Shown here piece after piece: positions 34,567 through 43,299 of a stretch of DNA of 59,213 bases. The notes beneath the pieces were generated by a model. That model saw nothing but the letters and a program-made list of their open reading frames with translations, was not told where the DNA came from and ran no database searches. This stretch comes from Singulisphaera sp. GP187. GTDB lineage: Bacteria; Planctomycetota; GCA-002687715. The stretch is taken from positions 1 to 59,213 of the forward strand of contig CAMDTN010000013.1 in NCBI GenBank assembly GCA_945907755.1, read 5' to 3'. Position numbers and translations under genes: made by a program. The number at the start of each line of letters is the position of its first letter. Within the stretch, counting starts at the first letter, position 1.

Positions 34567-35855
34567 CGCAGCGTGCGCAGCGCGGCTTCCAAGCGTGGCA
34601 AGCCTTCTTCGATGGCAGCGCTGGATACAGCACCCACCGACGCTCTGAACCAACCCGTGTCGCCCGCGAAAGCGAATGCTTGGAAGGGCACTAATGCGCA
34701 ACTGGCGGCCGCCAACAACCAACGCCGCACTTCGTCGTTGGTGCGCAAGGTGGTGCCTTCCGGCGTGGTGCGCCCGTGCGCGTTGATGCGCAGAGTTAAG
34801 TAAATCGCCCCCATGGGCTCGATGCTGTCCACCGGCATGCCCGCAGCTTTCATGCGCTGAAAACCACCGTGCAGCATGTCCAAGCGCGTACGCACTTCAG
34901 CAAGATAATTCTCGCGGTAGCTGTTCACTGCGTCGGCTTCGTCGAGGAAACGCGCGGTGGCCACTTGCTCGGGGCGCGGTGCCCATGCGCCCACATGCCC
35001 GATGATGTCAGACATGCGCTGCATCACGCGCGGCGGCCCAAAACCCCAGCCCACGCGCAGGCCAGTTGCAGCCAGTGCTTTCGACGCGCCATCCACGAAC
35101 ACCGTGAACGGGGCCATAGCAGGGCGCAAACTGACTGGGTTCACATGGCGCACATTGCCGAAGGTGAGCATCCAATAAACCTGGTCATACATGACATACA
35201 GCGGGCGCACGCCTTTGCCGCGCCGTTCGTTTTCGGCCAGGACCAAATCGCAGATCTCGCCCAAGGCGTCCGCGCTGAAGGCCGTGCCAGCGGGATTCAA
35301 CGGCGAGCACAACGCCAATAGGCGTGCGTCGCGCAAGTGTGGCGCCAAGTCCTTCGCGGACGGCAAGAAGCGCTGCTCGGGCCCCACTGGCACCGCGATG
35401 CCGCGTGCGCCCAACTGGTGGCAATAGTGGTTGTTGTTCCACGACGGCACGGGGTACACCACGGTTTCGCCGGGGTTCACCAGCGCGCGGTAGGTGGCGT
35501 AGATCAGCGGACGAGCGCCGCCGGCCACCAAGATGCCGGGCACTGGATAATCCAAGTGCAATTCGCGCAGCAACAATTTGCGCACCGCTTCGCGCAGTTC
35601 GGGCATGCCATTGCTGGGCGGGTAATTGCTTTCACCGGCGCGGTACGCATCGGCGATCAATGCTTCCAAGCGCGCAGGGATGCGGAACTGCTGCGACGAG
35701 AAATCGCCGACGGTCAAATCCAGCAGCTTGCGCCCTTGGGCCTTCAGCTCGCGCACATCCGCGGCAATCTTCAGAATCTCGGAGCCCTTGAGTCCGGCGG
35801 CCATGTCGGACACCAGCAAGTCTTCAGAGTGATGCGTGTCGAAATCCAAGGGCAT
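34563..35855 (-). CDS. PLP-dependent class I/II aminotransferase
   Basis: A 430-residue cytosolic enzyme of the aspartate-aminotransferase fold. Motifs: GDFSSQQFRIP, SNYPPSNGMPELREAV, the substrate-side SPLNPAG (N187), YDQVYW (D224/Y227) and the PLP lysine K259 in VDGASKALAATGLRVGW. The start at 35855 has GGAG seven bases upstream. The substrate is uncertain: aspartate, tyrosine, or a related amino acid. It resembles the aspartate/tyrosine group more than branched-chain enzymes. It runs toward the GAF/GGDEF gene; its start faces thyA across 121 bases that should hold both promoters. Confidence 0.9.
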   Translation of the reverse strand: MPLDFDTHHSEDLLVSDMAAGLKGSEILKIAADVRELKAQGRKLLDLTVGDFSSQQFRIPARLEALIADAYRAGESNYPPSNGMPELREAVRKLLLRELHLDYPVPGILVAGGARPLIYATYRALVNPGETVVYPVPSWNNNHYCHQLGARGIAVPVGPEQRFLPSAKDLAPHLRDARLLALCSPLNPAGTAFSADALGEICDLVLAENERRGKGVRPLYVMYDQVYWMLTFGNVRHVNPVSLRPAMAPFTVFVDGASKALAATGLRVGWGFGPPRVMQRMSDIIGHVGAWAPRPEQVATARFLDEADAVNSYRENYLAEVRTRLDMLHGGFQRMKAAGMPVDSIEPMGAIYLTLRINAHGRTTPEGTTLRTNDEVRRWLLAAASCALVPFQAFAFAGDTGWFRASVGAVSSAAIEEGLPRLEAALRTLR

Positions 35856-35976
35856 GAAAGGCTCCGGGCGGCAGCCGCGAGCGATATCCCGGGCGCGGCA
35901 CCCAATTGCAGGCACGATACGCAGGGCAACGCAGGCGCCAAGGATGGCCTGATACCATCGCGCCGGAGCGAGAATC

Positions 35977-36771
35977 GTGCGGCAATATCTGGATCTTTTG
36001 CAGCAAGTGCGAACGCAGGGCCTGCGGCGCGAAGACCGCACCGGCACCGGCACGCTGGGCGTCTTCGGCCGCCAAATCCGCTTCGACTTGGCCGCTGGCT
36101 TTCCGCTGGTCACTACGCGCAAGCTGCACTTGAAGTCCATCATCCACGAGTTGCTTTGGTTCCTGCGCGGCGACACCAACATTGCTTACTTGAAAGCGAA
36201 CGGCGTCAGTATTTGGGATGAATGGGCAGATGAAGCTGGCAACCTTGGGCCTGTGTACGGCGCGCAGTGGCGCTCGTGGCCGCGCCGCGACGGCGGCACC
36301 ATCGACCAGATTGCCGGCGTCATCGATGCCATCCGCAAGACGCCGCATTCGCGCCGCCTCGTTGTCAGCGCATGGAACCCCGCAGATGTCGATTCCATGG
36401 CTCTGCCGCCATGCCACGCACTGTTCCAATTCCATGTGGCCGATGGGCGCCTGTCGTGCCAGCTTTATCAGCGCAGCGCCGACATCTTCTTGGGCGTGCC
36501 GTTCAACATCGCGTCCTACGCTTTGCTGACGCACATGGTGGCGCAAGTCACCGGCCTACAGCCCGGCGAATTCGTGCACACCTTCGGCGACGCGCACTTG
36601 TACTTGAATCACCTTGAGCAAGCAGATGCGCAACTCGCCCGCGCTCCTCTGCCGCTGCCGCGTTTGGTGTTGGACCCATCCGTCAGCAACATCGACGACT
36701 TCCGCTTCGAGCACATCGCTGTGGTGGATTACCAATCCCACCCCGCCATCAAAGCGCCCATCGCCGTTTGA
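35977..36771 (+). CDS. thyA: Thymidylate synthase
   Basis: Methylates dUMP to dTMP with 5,10-methylene-tetrahydrofolate. At 264 residues it equals the Escherichia coli enzyme in length, and the catalytic Cys falls at the same number, C146 in [11 protein letters not shown]. Other motifs are [52 protein letters not shown] and [12 protein letters not shown]. It starts with GTG at 35977 behind a GGAG ribosome site. It is followed after eight bases by folA, which regenerates the folate it oxidises. A -10-like TACCAT lies just upstream. Confidence 0.98.
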   Translation: MRQYLDLLQQVRTQGLRREDRTGTGTLGVFGRQIRFDLAAGFPLVTTRKLHLKSIIHELLWFLRGDTNIAYLKANGVSIWDEWADEAGNLGPVYGAQWRSWPRRDGGTIDQIAGVIDAIRKTPHSRRLVVSAWNPADVDSMALPPCHALFQFHVADGRLSCQLYQRSADIFLGVPFNIASYALLTHMVAQVTGLQPGEFVHTFGDAHLYLNHLEQADAQLARAPLPLPRLVLDPSVSNIDDFRFEHIAVVDYQSHPAIKAPIAV

Positions 36772-36779
36772 ACAGCACC

Positions 36780-37262
36780 ATGGAAATCGTTGCCATCGCA
36801 GCCATCGACCTTGACGGATGGATCGGCAGCGCCGGCAAATTGCCGTGGCACTTGCCCGACGACTTGAAGCACTTCAAGGAACTCACACGCGGCAAGCCGG
36901 TGATCATGGGCCGCAAGACTTGGGACAGTTTGGGCGGCAAACCGCTGCCGCAGCGCACCAACATTGTGTTGACGCGCACACCGCAGGATTTGGCGGGCGC
37001 CGTTGTTGTCGCCAGCGTTGCAGAAGCGCTCGCAGCCGCTGTTGGCAACGAAGCCTGCATCATTGGTGGCGCCGAGATCTACGCGCTATTTTTTTCCGTG
37101 ACCACGCGCATGGAACTCACCATCGTGGGCACCCACAGCAATGGCGACACGCGCTTTCCAGCCTTTGATCGCAGCGCTTGGCAGTGCGAATCCAGCGCCA
37201 CGCACCCTGCCGACGAGCGCCACGCTGCACCGTTCCACTTCGAAACTTGGCGCCGCCGTTAG
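36780..37262 (+). CDS. folA: Dihydrofolate reductase
   Basis: Reduces dihydrofolate to tetrahydrofolate with NADPH, completing the cycle begun by the adjacent thymidylate synthase. The ATG at 36780 gives a 160-residue protein, a typical length; a TTG four codons earlier is the alternative. Motifs are IDLDGWIGSAGKLPWHLPDDLKHF (the WHxPxD substrate site), GKPVIMGRKTW (NADPH site), and CIIGGAEIYALF. It is coupled to thyA and overlaps the convergent dus stop by four bases. Confidence 0.97.
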   Translation: MEIVAIAAIDLDGWIGSAGKLPWHLPDDLKHFKELTRGKPVIMGRKTWDSLGGKPLPQRTNIVLTRTPQDLAGAVVVASVAEALAAAVGNEACIIGGAEIYALFFSVTTRMELTIVGTHSNGDTRFPAFDRSAWQCESSATHPADERHAAPFHFETWRRR

Positions 37263-38206
37263 AGAAGCGCTGCGTCGCTGTGCCCCGCGGCCACAGCATC
37301 AATCCAGGCGTGCAAGCGTGCGGCTTCGGGCTCGCGCAGCGCAGCCGTGCGCGTGGCGGCGTCAATGAAGCGCGGGTGCAAGAAGCTCAGCAACTGTTTC
37401 ACGCGGCCAACGAAGTGCTTTTCCGCTTGCGGCGCGCCCGCGCGCATCACCTGCACATAGCGTTGCACGAAAGCAAAAGCCTCGGTGCGTGTGGCTTGGT
37501 GCCCGCTAAAAATCCATGGGTCTGCCAAGGCCGCGCGACCAATCATCACGAACTGGCAACCTGTTTCTGCCTGCATGCGAGCAATGTCGGCGTGGCAGAG
37601 AACGCTGCCGTTGCCGCACACAGGAATGCGCACTGCAGCCACCGCACGCGCGATGCGCGACCAATCCACGCTTTCGCAATAGCCTTCGGCGCGGGTGCGG
37701 CAGTGCAGCGTGATCATCGCGGCACCACCTTGCTCGGCGGCGCGCACCAACACTTCCAGTTGCGCCGGAGAATCCCAGCCGGCGCGCAATTTCGCAGTCA
37801 CCGGTAATTGAGTTCCCGCCACGGCCGCCGCCACGATGCGTTCCATGGCATGAGGATCGCGCAGCAGCGCCGCGCCTGCGCAGCCACTCACAGTGCCCTT
37901 CGCGGGGCAACCGAAATTCAAATCCACCCATGAAGCCCAGGTGTTTTCCACCAATGCCGCTGTGGCACTGATGGCCGCGGGATGATTTCCCATCAGTTGC
38001 AAGCCCACGGGAATGGGCCCGGTGGACAAGCCCAATTTTGCATTGAGGATGCGCTGCGGCACGGCGTAGTCCACCACGCGCACAAACTCTGTGGTGCTGC
38101 CGCCCAAGTGCTGCGGCTGATGCAGCGCAAGCATGACGCTGCGAAAGGCGGGGTCAGTCACCCCTTCCATCGGCGCAAGCAGCGCATCAGCCGTGAACGG
38201 CAACAT
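37259..38206 (-). CDS. dus: tRNA-dihydrouridine synthase
   Basis: Reduces uridine to dihydrouridine in tRNA using FMN. The 315-residue protein has LLAPMEGVTDPAFR at the start, MGNHPAAISATA, the conserved DLNFGCPAKGTVSGCAGAALLRDP active-site region with the catalytic Cys, VTAKLRAGWD, HCRTRAEGYCE and a FVMIGRAALADPWIF phosphate-binding loop. The subfamily resembles the DusB/DusC group. The ATG lies six bases behind a TATTGT -10 box, so it is probably leaderless. Its stop codon overlaps that of folA. Confidence 0.94.
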   Translation of the reverse strand: MLPFTADALLAPMEGVTDPAFRSVMLALHQPQHLGGSTTEFVRVVDYAVPQRILNAKLGLSTGPIPVGLQLMGNHPAAISATAALVENTWASWVDLNFGCPAKGTVSGCAGAALLRDPHAMERIVAAAVAGTQLPVTAKLRAGWDSPAQLEVLVRAAEQGGAAMITLHCRTRAEGYCESVDWSRIARAVAAVRIPVCGNGSVLCHADIARMQAETGCQFVMIGRAALADPWIFSGHQATRTEAFAFVQRYVQVMRAGAPQAEKHFVGRVKQLLSFLHPRFIDAATRTAALREPEAARLHAWIDAVAAGHSDAALL

Positions 38207-38212
38207 GCTCGC

Positions 38213-38218
38213 ACAATA
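38213..38218 (-). promoter_or_regulatory. -10 box placed for a leaderless start of dus
   Basis: On the minus strand TATTGT ends six bases before the ATG at 38206, and no ribosome site is present. The 20-base gap to the upstream fucosidase stop leaves room for a short promoter; the -35 would lie inside that gene. Confidence 0.45.
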
Positions 38219-38226
38219 CCGCGTGC

Positions 38227-39987
38227 CTACTCCACTAGTGTCAGGGTGATGCGGCGCAGGTTCAGCACAGCGGTCTTCGGTTTCTCCACAATGCCGACCA
38301 CCACTTCATGGTCGCCAGCAGCCAGTTCGATAGTACCGATGACATCCGTGCGCCACTGCGACCAACTTCCGGTGCTCTCAGGCTTTGCCGTGAGCTTCGC
38401 TGCGCCCACTGCTACGCAGTATTCGCCGCCACCTTGCGCGGCATCCACCGCCAGTTCCACCGCGACGCTGTAACGCCCCGGCTTATCCACGCGCAGCGGC
38501 CAGCTCACGCTGTCTTTGGCATCGGTCCAGTAACCAATGTTGTCGTTGTTTTCCACGCGCAGCGTTGTGCCGTGCAAAATTGCTTCCGTTGCGGGCAGCG
38601 TGATGCTGCCATCCGCCGCCGCTGTGGCGCGCCACGCTTTCACGCTCACAGGCCCGATGCAATCCAACACCAGCACCGTTGCGATTTTGTCCGGGCACTC
38701 CTTCGGCACTGTCAAACGCAAGCCTTCGGCGCCCACCGCAATGCCCAGCGCTGTGCCCGCAACATGCAAGCGCGCCGATTGCGGTGTTGCCGTCAGCCGG
38801 GGCAATAACACCGTGCCGTCAGCGGGCCAGTCGAACACATGGATGTACAAGCGCGTGCCGTGCTCGGTGCTGCGTGCGGTGCAGCGCCCGAAGGGCAGCG
38901 GCTTCAAGAATGGACCGGCAATGGTGCCGTGGATGGAATCAGCGTTGCGCGCCATCCATGCGCCCATGGCTTGCAAGCGTTCGACACTTGCTGGCGGAAT
39001 CTCGCCCAGCGCTGTGGGCCCAACATTCAGCAGATAATTGCCGCCCTTGCTGGCACAGTCGATGAGGTTGCGCACTAGTACTTCGGCGCTTTTCCAAGCG
39101 TGGTCGTCGCTGCGCCAACCCCACGTGGTGTTCATGGTCATGCAAGACTCCCAGTCCACTCCGGGCAGCCCACCAGGTGGGATCTCTTGCTCGGGCGTGC
39201 CGAAGTCCCCTGCAAAACCAGCGCCTTTGTCCAGCCCCTGCATGTCGTTGCGCCCGCCGCCCACCCTGTTGTTGATGATGGTCTGCGGCGACAAGGTGCG
39301 ACAGAAGTTGTACAAGTCCCAGCCGCGTTCACGGTTCCACGACTGCTCCCACTCGCCGTCGAACCACAGCATGTCAATGCTGCCGTAATTCGTGAGCAGT
39401 TCTTTCAACTGCGCTTTCAAGAACACGACGAAGCGGTCGAAGTCGGCGTCGGCAGCAGGGCGCTTGTCCACACTGCGGCGCGGCAAGTAGTCCGGGTGAT
39501 GCCAATCGAGGATCGAGTGATACCAACCGATGCGCAAGCCTTCGGCACGGCACGCGGCGGCCACTTCCTTCATGATGTCGGTGCGATTCGGCGCGCTGCC
39601 AACATCCCAATCAGAAACTGCTGAATCAAACAGCGCGAAGCCATCGTGGTGCTTCGTGGTGATCACCACATATTTCATGCCTGCGGCCTTGGCCAGCTTC
39701 GCCCAAGCCTTCGCGTCAAAGCGCTCGGGGTTCCACTGCGCCTTCAGCGGTTCGTAGTCCGCAGGGGTGATGCCTGCGTTGCGCATGATCCACTCACCGG
39801 TGCCACTAACAGGCTTGCCCTGCCACTGCCCAGCGGGAATGGCATACAAACCCCAGTGGATAAACATGCCGAAGCGTGCGTCGCGAAACCACGCCATGCG
39901 CTGGTTTTTCTCGGCGGCGGCGTCTTGCGCGGCAGCTTGCGCGACGAACGAAGTGAGCAGTAGAAACAAAGCGAGCGCAGTCTTCAT
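38227..39987 (-). CDS. Secreted alpha-L-fucosidase, GH29
   Basis: Removes terminal alpha-L-fucose from glycans. A signal peptide spans residues 1-20 (AQAAAQ). The GH29 barrel (about 30-370) has FGMFIHWGLYA, TKHHDGFALF, a GWYHSILDWHHPDY segment, and the nucleophile D210 in MLWFDGEWE. Also present is GNYLLNVGPTALGEIP. A C-terminal beta-sandwich, probably carbohydrate-binding, occupies residues 480-586. The start has GAGG upstream. It shares this neighbourhood with a sialate esterase and a GH2 enzyme, consistent with attack on fucose-rich polymers, such as algal or mucin-type glycans. It shares its strand with the HMA gene upstream, 61 bases away. Confidence 0.95.
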   Translation of the reverse strand: MKTALALFLLLTSFVAQAAAQDAAAEKNQRMAWFRDARFGMFIHWGLYAIPAGQWQGKPVSGTGEWIMRNAGITPADYEPLKAQWNPERFDAKAWAKLAKAAGMKYVVITTKHHDGFALFDSAVSDWDVGSAPNRTDIMKEVAAACRAEGLRIGWYHSILDWHHPDYLPRRSVDKRPAADADFDRFVVFLKAQLKELLTNYGSIDMLWFDGEWEQSWNRERGWDLYNFCRTLSPQTIINNRVGGGRNDMQGLDKGAGFAGDFGTPEQEIPPGGLPGVDWESCMTMNTTWGWRSDDHAWKSAEVLVRNLIDCASKGGNYLLNVGPTALGEIPPASVERLQAMGAWMARNADSIHGTIAGPFLKPLPFGRCTARSTEHGTRLYIHVFDWPADGTVLLPRLTATPQSARLHVAGTALGIAVGAEGLRLTVPKECPDKIATVLVLDCIGPVSVKAWRATAAADGSITLPATEAILHGTTLRVENNDNIGYWTDAKDSVSWPLRVDKPGRYSVAVELAVDAAQGGGEYCVAVGAAKLTAKPESTGSWSQWRTDVIGTIELAAGDHEVVVGIVEKPKTAVLNLRRITLTLVE

Positions 39988-40048
39988 GGCGTAGCCTCGG
40001 CAGCCATCTTAGTGGCCGCGGGCCGCGCGCAGACTGCGCTCGTATTGC

Positions 40049-40609
40049 CTAAGACTTCTTAGTGAACTTGGTGAGTTTGAAGTCCTTGTTGCCTTCGAGC
40101 AGCTTCTTGGCGCTCTCTTCGGTCAGGCCATCTGCGGCCTTGGTGAGCACCGTTACGAGGTGCGTGTCGCCATAGGGATGCGCGGCCACGACGCCATCAA
40201 CCTTGGTGAAGATCGCACGGATCTTCGCGCAGGTTTCGGCTCATCCAACGCCGTCGATTTCCAGTTCGAAGTTGCCCTTGGTCTTCGGCCGCTCCACGGA
40301 TGCATAACTGTCGATGCCCGGTTCCCATTGCAGCACTTTCAAAGCCTCGACGATGGCATCCTTGGTAGGGGCTTTGTCTTTCGCCTTGAATGTGACCGTG
40401 GCAGTGGAATCCACAACGAGATCAGCAACGCCGCTCAGTTTTGCCAAGGTCTCACGGACCTGATTGGCTTTGACTGCGGCTCCTCAGCCGCCGCCGTTGG
40501 TGTAAGTGAGCACCCACACCGTTTCCTTTTCCTCGGGAGTTTGCGCCGGCAGCGTCAACGCGCTGAACGCGAGCAGCAGCCCGAGGGCACTAATCACAGA
40601 AAGTTTCAT
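40049..40609 (-). CDS. Predicted double-selenocysteine two-domain heavy-metal-associated (HMA) protein
   Basis: The frame from ATG 40609 to TAG 40049 contains two TGA codons, at 40484-40486 and 40241-40243; read through, it gives 186 residues. A signal peptide covers about residues 1-23 (LTLPAQ). Two HMA-like domains follow. The first reads GGG-U42-GAAVKANQVRETLAKLSGV, the second GVG-U123-AETCAKIRAIF..VDGV. The TGA of domain 2 aligns exactly with the first Cys of the HMA CxxC motif; in domain 1 it is about two residues off. Each TGA is followed by a SECIS-like hairpin. Conceptual Sec decoding is an inference: no selA, selB, selC or selD is in the window. A ribosome site AAGAGG lies seven bases upstream. 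Sits divergent to a thioredoxin-like gene. Likely role: periplasmic metal or redox binding. Confidence 0.75.
40208..40236 (-). promoter_or_regulatory. SECIS-like hairpin after the second TGA
   Basis: Counting from the base after the TGA, GAAGATC (15-21) and GATCTTC (27-33) form a perfect 7-bp stem with loop CGTGC (22-26), at 40208-40226. An outer stem AACCT/AGGTT adds five pairs below an internal loop. Loop distance and a loop G-U fit bacterial SECIS elements. Confidence 0.6.
40443..40468 (-). promoter_or_regulatory. SECIS-like hairpin after the first TGA
   Basis: Counting from the base after the TGA, AGGTC (23-27) pairs with GACCT (33-37) around loop CGTGA (28-32), and GCCA (16-19) pairs with TGGC (38-41) below a three-base bulge. 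The loop begins with CGTG, as at the second TGA. The lower stem is weaker here. Confidence 0.55.
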
Positions 40610-40776
40610 GGTCGAACCTCTTGGCGAGATCATCGCACACCCGAGCAGGCGCAGGGACAAAAAAACAGCGAAGCCCCCCTTGTTACCTTGGCGCGCCCTA
40701 CAAACATGCGGGTTACTTGCGGCGCACACGGCGCTGCGGGCCCTGAGCGCCGTAGGTGCAACCCGAGGACTCAATC

Positions 40777-41781
40777 ATGCTGCGTTGGATAATGCTGTGC
40801 GCGTTGGCCCTGCCGTTAGTGGCTCAAGAACCTGCTGCCCCTGTGTGGGTCGGTGACTTCGACAAGGCCGTGGAAATGGCCAAGGCCGCCAAGAAGGATC
40901 TGCTGGTGGATTTCACTGGCTCCGATTGGTGTGGTTGGTGCGTGAAGCTGGAAAAGGAGGTGTTCTCGCACGAGGCCTTCCTGAAGGCGGCGCAGGCGAA
41001 ATACATCTTGGTGGCGCTGGACTTCCCCCAGGCCGAAGAGATCAAAGCCAAGGTGCCGAACCCAAAGCGCAACGAAGAGCTGCAGAAGAAGTACGAGGTC
41101 CGCGGCTTTCCCAGCATTTTGCTGATGGACGCGCAAGGCGATGTCTACGCGCAGACGGGCTATCAACCCGGTGGTCCCGAAGCCTATGTGAAGCATCTCG
41201 ATGAGATTTCCACCAAGGGCCGCGCCGCCATTACTGCGGTGGCCGCAGTGCTCGCCGAAGCCACGAAGGCAGAGCCCGGTCAGAAGGCCGCCGCGCTGTC
41301 CAAGGTCATCGACGCGCTGCTCGCATTGGATGCAGACTCTCCCGCCGCCGCGAAGCTCATCCCCGTTGTCAAAGAGGCACTCACAGTGGATGCCGACAAC
41401 AAGCGGGGCCTGAAGCTCAAGGCACTAAAGGCGCTGCTGAAGTTTGGCCAAAGCGATGCAGCGCTGTGCGCCGCTGCCAAGGAGCTCGACCCCAAGAATG
41501 AACACGGCTTGCTGGAGCAATGCGTGGTGGTGCAATCGAACCAAGTCGATTCTGAAGAAGCAGTGAAAGCAGCGTTCCAGGCCATCGAAGCGCTGGACGC
41601 GCTGGGCCCGGTGAAAGACAAGGAAGCCGCCTTGCAGCTCTACACCAACGCCGCCTTCTGGAACCAGCGTTTCTTGAAGGATGACGCCGCCGCGAAGAAG
41701 TTCGCAGCCAAAGCGCTGCCCTTCGCCAAAGACAATGAAGGCCTCAGCAAGGCCCTCCAAGAAATCATCGACGGCAAATAA
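40777..41781 (+). CDS. Secreted thioredoxin-fold protein with CGWC motif
   Basis: A 334-residue exported protein. After a signal peptide (about residues 1-17) a thioredoxin fold at 22-135 has CGWC at 52-55 and a cis-Pro loop in VRGFPSILLMD. Residues 150-334 are helical, Ala/Lys-rich and TPR-like, with repeated A-L-x-x-x-E/K segments (SKVIDALLALDADSPAAA). The start at 40777 has GAGG upstream. It could be a disulfide reductase or reductant for other exported proteins. It diverges from the double-TGA HMA gene (167 bases between), which suggests shared regulation or a redox link, but this is unproven. Confidence 0.85.
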   Translation: MLRWIMLCALALPLVAQEPAAPVWVGDFDKAVEMAKAAKKDLLVDFTGSDWCGWCVKLEKEVFSHEAFLKAAQAKYILVALDFPQAEEIKAKVPNPKRNEELQKKYEVRGFPSILLMDAQGDVYAQTGYQPGGPEAYVKHLDEISTKGRAAITAVAAVLAEATKAEPGQKAAALSKVIDALLALDADSPAAAKLIPVVKEALTVDADNKRGLKLKALKALLKFGQSDAALCAAAKELDPKNEHGLLEQCVVVQSNQVDSEEAVKAAFQAIEALDALGPVKDKEAALQLYTNAAFWNQRFLKDDAAAKKFAAKALPFAKDNEGLSKALQEIIDGK

Positions 41782-41816
41782 CCCAGCGCCTGCGCGCCAC
41801 GCTGCGCACATTGGCC

Positions 41817-41822
41817 TATGAT
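41817..41822 (+). promoter_or_regulatory. -10 box placed for a leaderless start of the sialate esterase gene
   Basis: TATGAT ends seven bases before the ATG at 41830. The ATGs at 41818 and 41821 fall inside the box, which is one reason for choosing the later start. Confidence 0.45.
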
Positions 41823-41829
41823 GCGCGCC

Positions 41830-43269
41830 ATGCGCATTGCAACTTTCCCGTTCGTCATGGCTGTTAGTTGGGTCGTGCTGAATTGCGCATCTGCGCAGGC
41901 GCAATTCAGTGTGCCCGCGCTGTACGCCGACCACATGGTGCTGCTCGCCGACAGCGACATCACCATCAAAGGCACGGACAAGCCGGGGCAAGTTGTGGTG
42001 GTGGATGCGCAGTGGGGTGCGAAGATCACGGCCACCGCGGATGCCGCCGGTGTTTGGCGTGCCACGCTGCACACCAGCGCGAAGGCCGGCCCATGGGAGC
42101 TGCGTTTCAAGGGCAGCGAAGAGCGCGTGCTGCGCGATGTGCTCTGCGGCGAAGTGTGGTTGTGCGGTGGGCAGTCCAACATGGAGTGGACTCTTGGCCC
42201 AGGCGTGGGCAAGGGCACTGCGAATTACCAGGCCGAAGTGGCCGCGGCAGCGCATCCAAACATTCGCCTCTTCGATGTGCCCAATGTCACTGGCGCTGCA
42301 CCGCAGGCAACTGTCACGGGCAACTGGGAACTGGGCGATGGCCCTCAAGTGAGCAAATGGAGTGCGGTGGCGTGGCACTTCGCCAAAGAAGTGCAAGCAG
42401 CGACCAAGCGGCCTGTGGGTTTGATCGTCTCCGCTTGGGGCGGCACGCCTGCGGAAAGTTGGGCCAGCGCTGTGGCCCTGCGTCGTCACGGCGGCTTCGA
42501 TGACACTCTCGACGCGTTGGCCGCGGCGGACGCGAGCAAAAAACTTGGCCCCAACACGCCTTCGGCGCTGTGGAACGGAATGATCGCGCCCCTACTGCCC
42601 TACGCGATCCGCGGCGCGATTTTCTATCAGGGCGAATCCAACATCGGACGCTGGGAGCAGTACCGCACGCTCTTCCCCGCCATGATCGCCGACTGGCGGG
42701 CGGGCTTCGGCGACATCCCCTTCTTGTTCGTGCAGATCGCTCCGTTCAATTACGGCAAGGACAAAGGCGAAGCTGCGCGTTTGCGTGAAGCGCAGTACTT
42801 CACTTCAGAACGCGTGGCGAACTGCGCTATGGCGGTGACCATGGACATCGGCGACGCCGGCGACATCCATCCGCTGAACAAACAAGATGTAGGGCGGCGC
42901 TTGGCCGCAGCAGCTTTGGTCAAGGCCTATGGCAAAGAAATGCCTTGGCGCGGGCCGCGCTACATGAGCGGTGAAGCTGCGGGCGAAGGCACGGGCGGTG
43001 AGTTCGTGTTGCACATGGACAGCGGCGGGTCTGCCTTGCAAGCCCGCGACGGGTTGCCGCTCACTTGCTTCAGCATTGCCGGCGAAGATCGCGTTTTTCA
43101 CGCCGCCGTGGCGCGCATCAGTGGCACAACGCTGCGCGTCAGCGCCGTTGCGGTGCCCAGCCCAGTCGCAGTGCGTTTCGCATTCGGCGCTGCGGATCAG
43201 CCCAATCTGCGCAATGCCGCAGGATTCCCCGCTTCGTCCTTCCGCACCGACGACTGGCCGCTGCAGTGA
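41830..43269 (+). CDS. Secreted sialate O-acetylesterase (SASA/SGNH type)
   Basis: Removes acetyl esters from sialic acid or related sugars outside the cell. The 479-residue protein has a signal peptide ending near SAQAQF. The catalytic Ser lies in LCGGQSNMEW, a second block reads VSAWGGTPAESWAS, then FYQGESNIGRW, and the Asp/His dyad lies in GDIHPLNK. The N-terminal 100 residues form a beta-sandwich domain typical of this family. I chose ATG 41830 over 41818, since TATGAT would serve as its -10 box. It lies 30 bases before the GH2 gene and is probably co-transcribed with it. Confidence 0.9.
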   Translation: MRIATFPFVMAVSWVVLNCASAQAQFSVPALYADHMVLLADSDITIKGTDKPGQVVVVDAQWGAKITATADAAGVWRATLHTSAKAGPWELRFKGSEERVLRDVLCGEVWLCGGQSNMEWTLGPGVGKGTANYQAEVAAAAHPNIRLFDVPNVTGAAPQATVTGNWELGDGPQVSKWSAVAWHFAKEVQAATKRPVGLIVSAWGGTPAESWASAVALRRHGGFDDTLDALAAADASKKLGPNTPSALWNGMIAPLLPYAIRGAIFYQGESNIGRWEQYRTLFPAMIADWRAGFGDIPFLFVQIAPFNYGKDKGEAARLREAQYFTSERVANCAMAVTMDIGDAGDIHPLNKQDVGRRLAAAALVKAYGKEMPWRGPRYMSGEAAGEGTGGEFVLHMDSGGSALQARDGLPLTCFSIAGEDRVFHAAVARISGTTLRVSAVAVPSPVAVRFAFGAADQPNLRNAAGFPASSFRTDDWPLQ

Positions 43270-43299
43270 TCGGCGCCAGCCACTAAGATCGCTGCGCGC

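Noticed and set aside
40049-40609. Pseudogene explanation for the two TGA codons
   Set aside because: There are no frameshifts, the flanking reading frame is intact, both TGAs sit at or near a metal-binding position, and hairpins follow each. A sequencing error at both places would be a coincidence. I keep it as the alternative, not the preferred view.
40049-40609. TGA reassigned to Gly or Trp
   Set aside because: Many other genes in the window, such as hydantoinase A, hydantoinase-linked membrane protein, gpsA and the AAA gene, end at TGA with normal lengths and coupled starts downstream.
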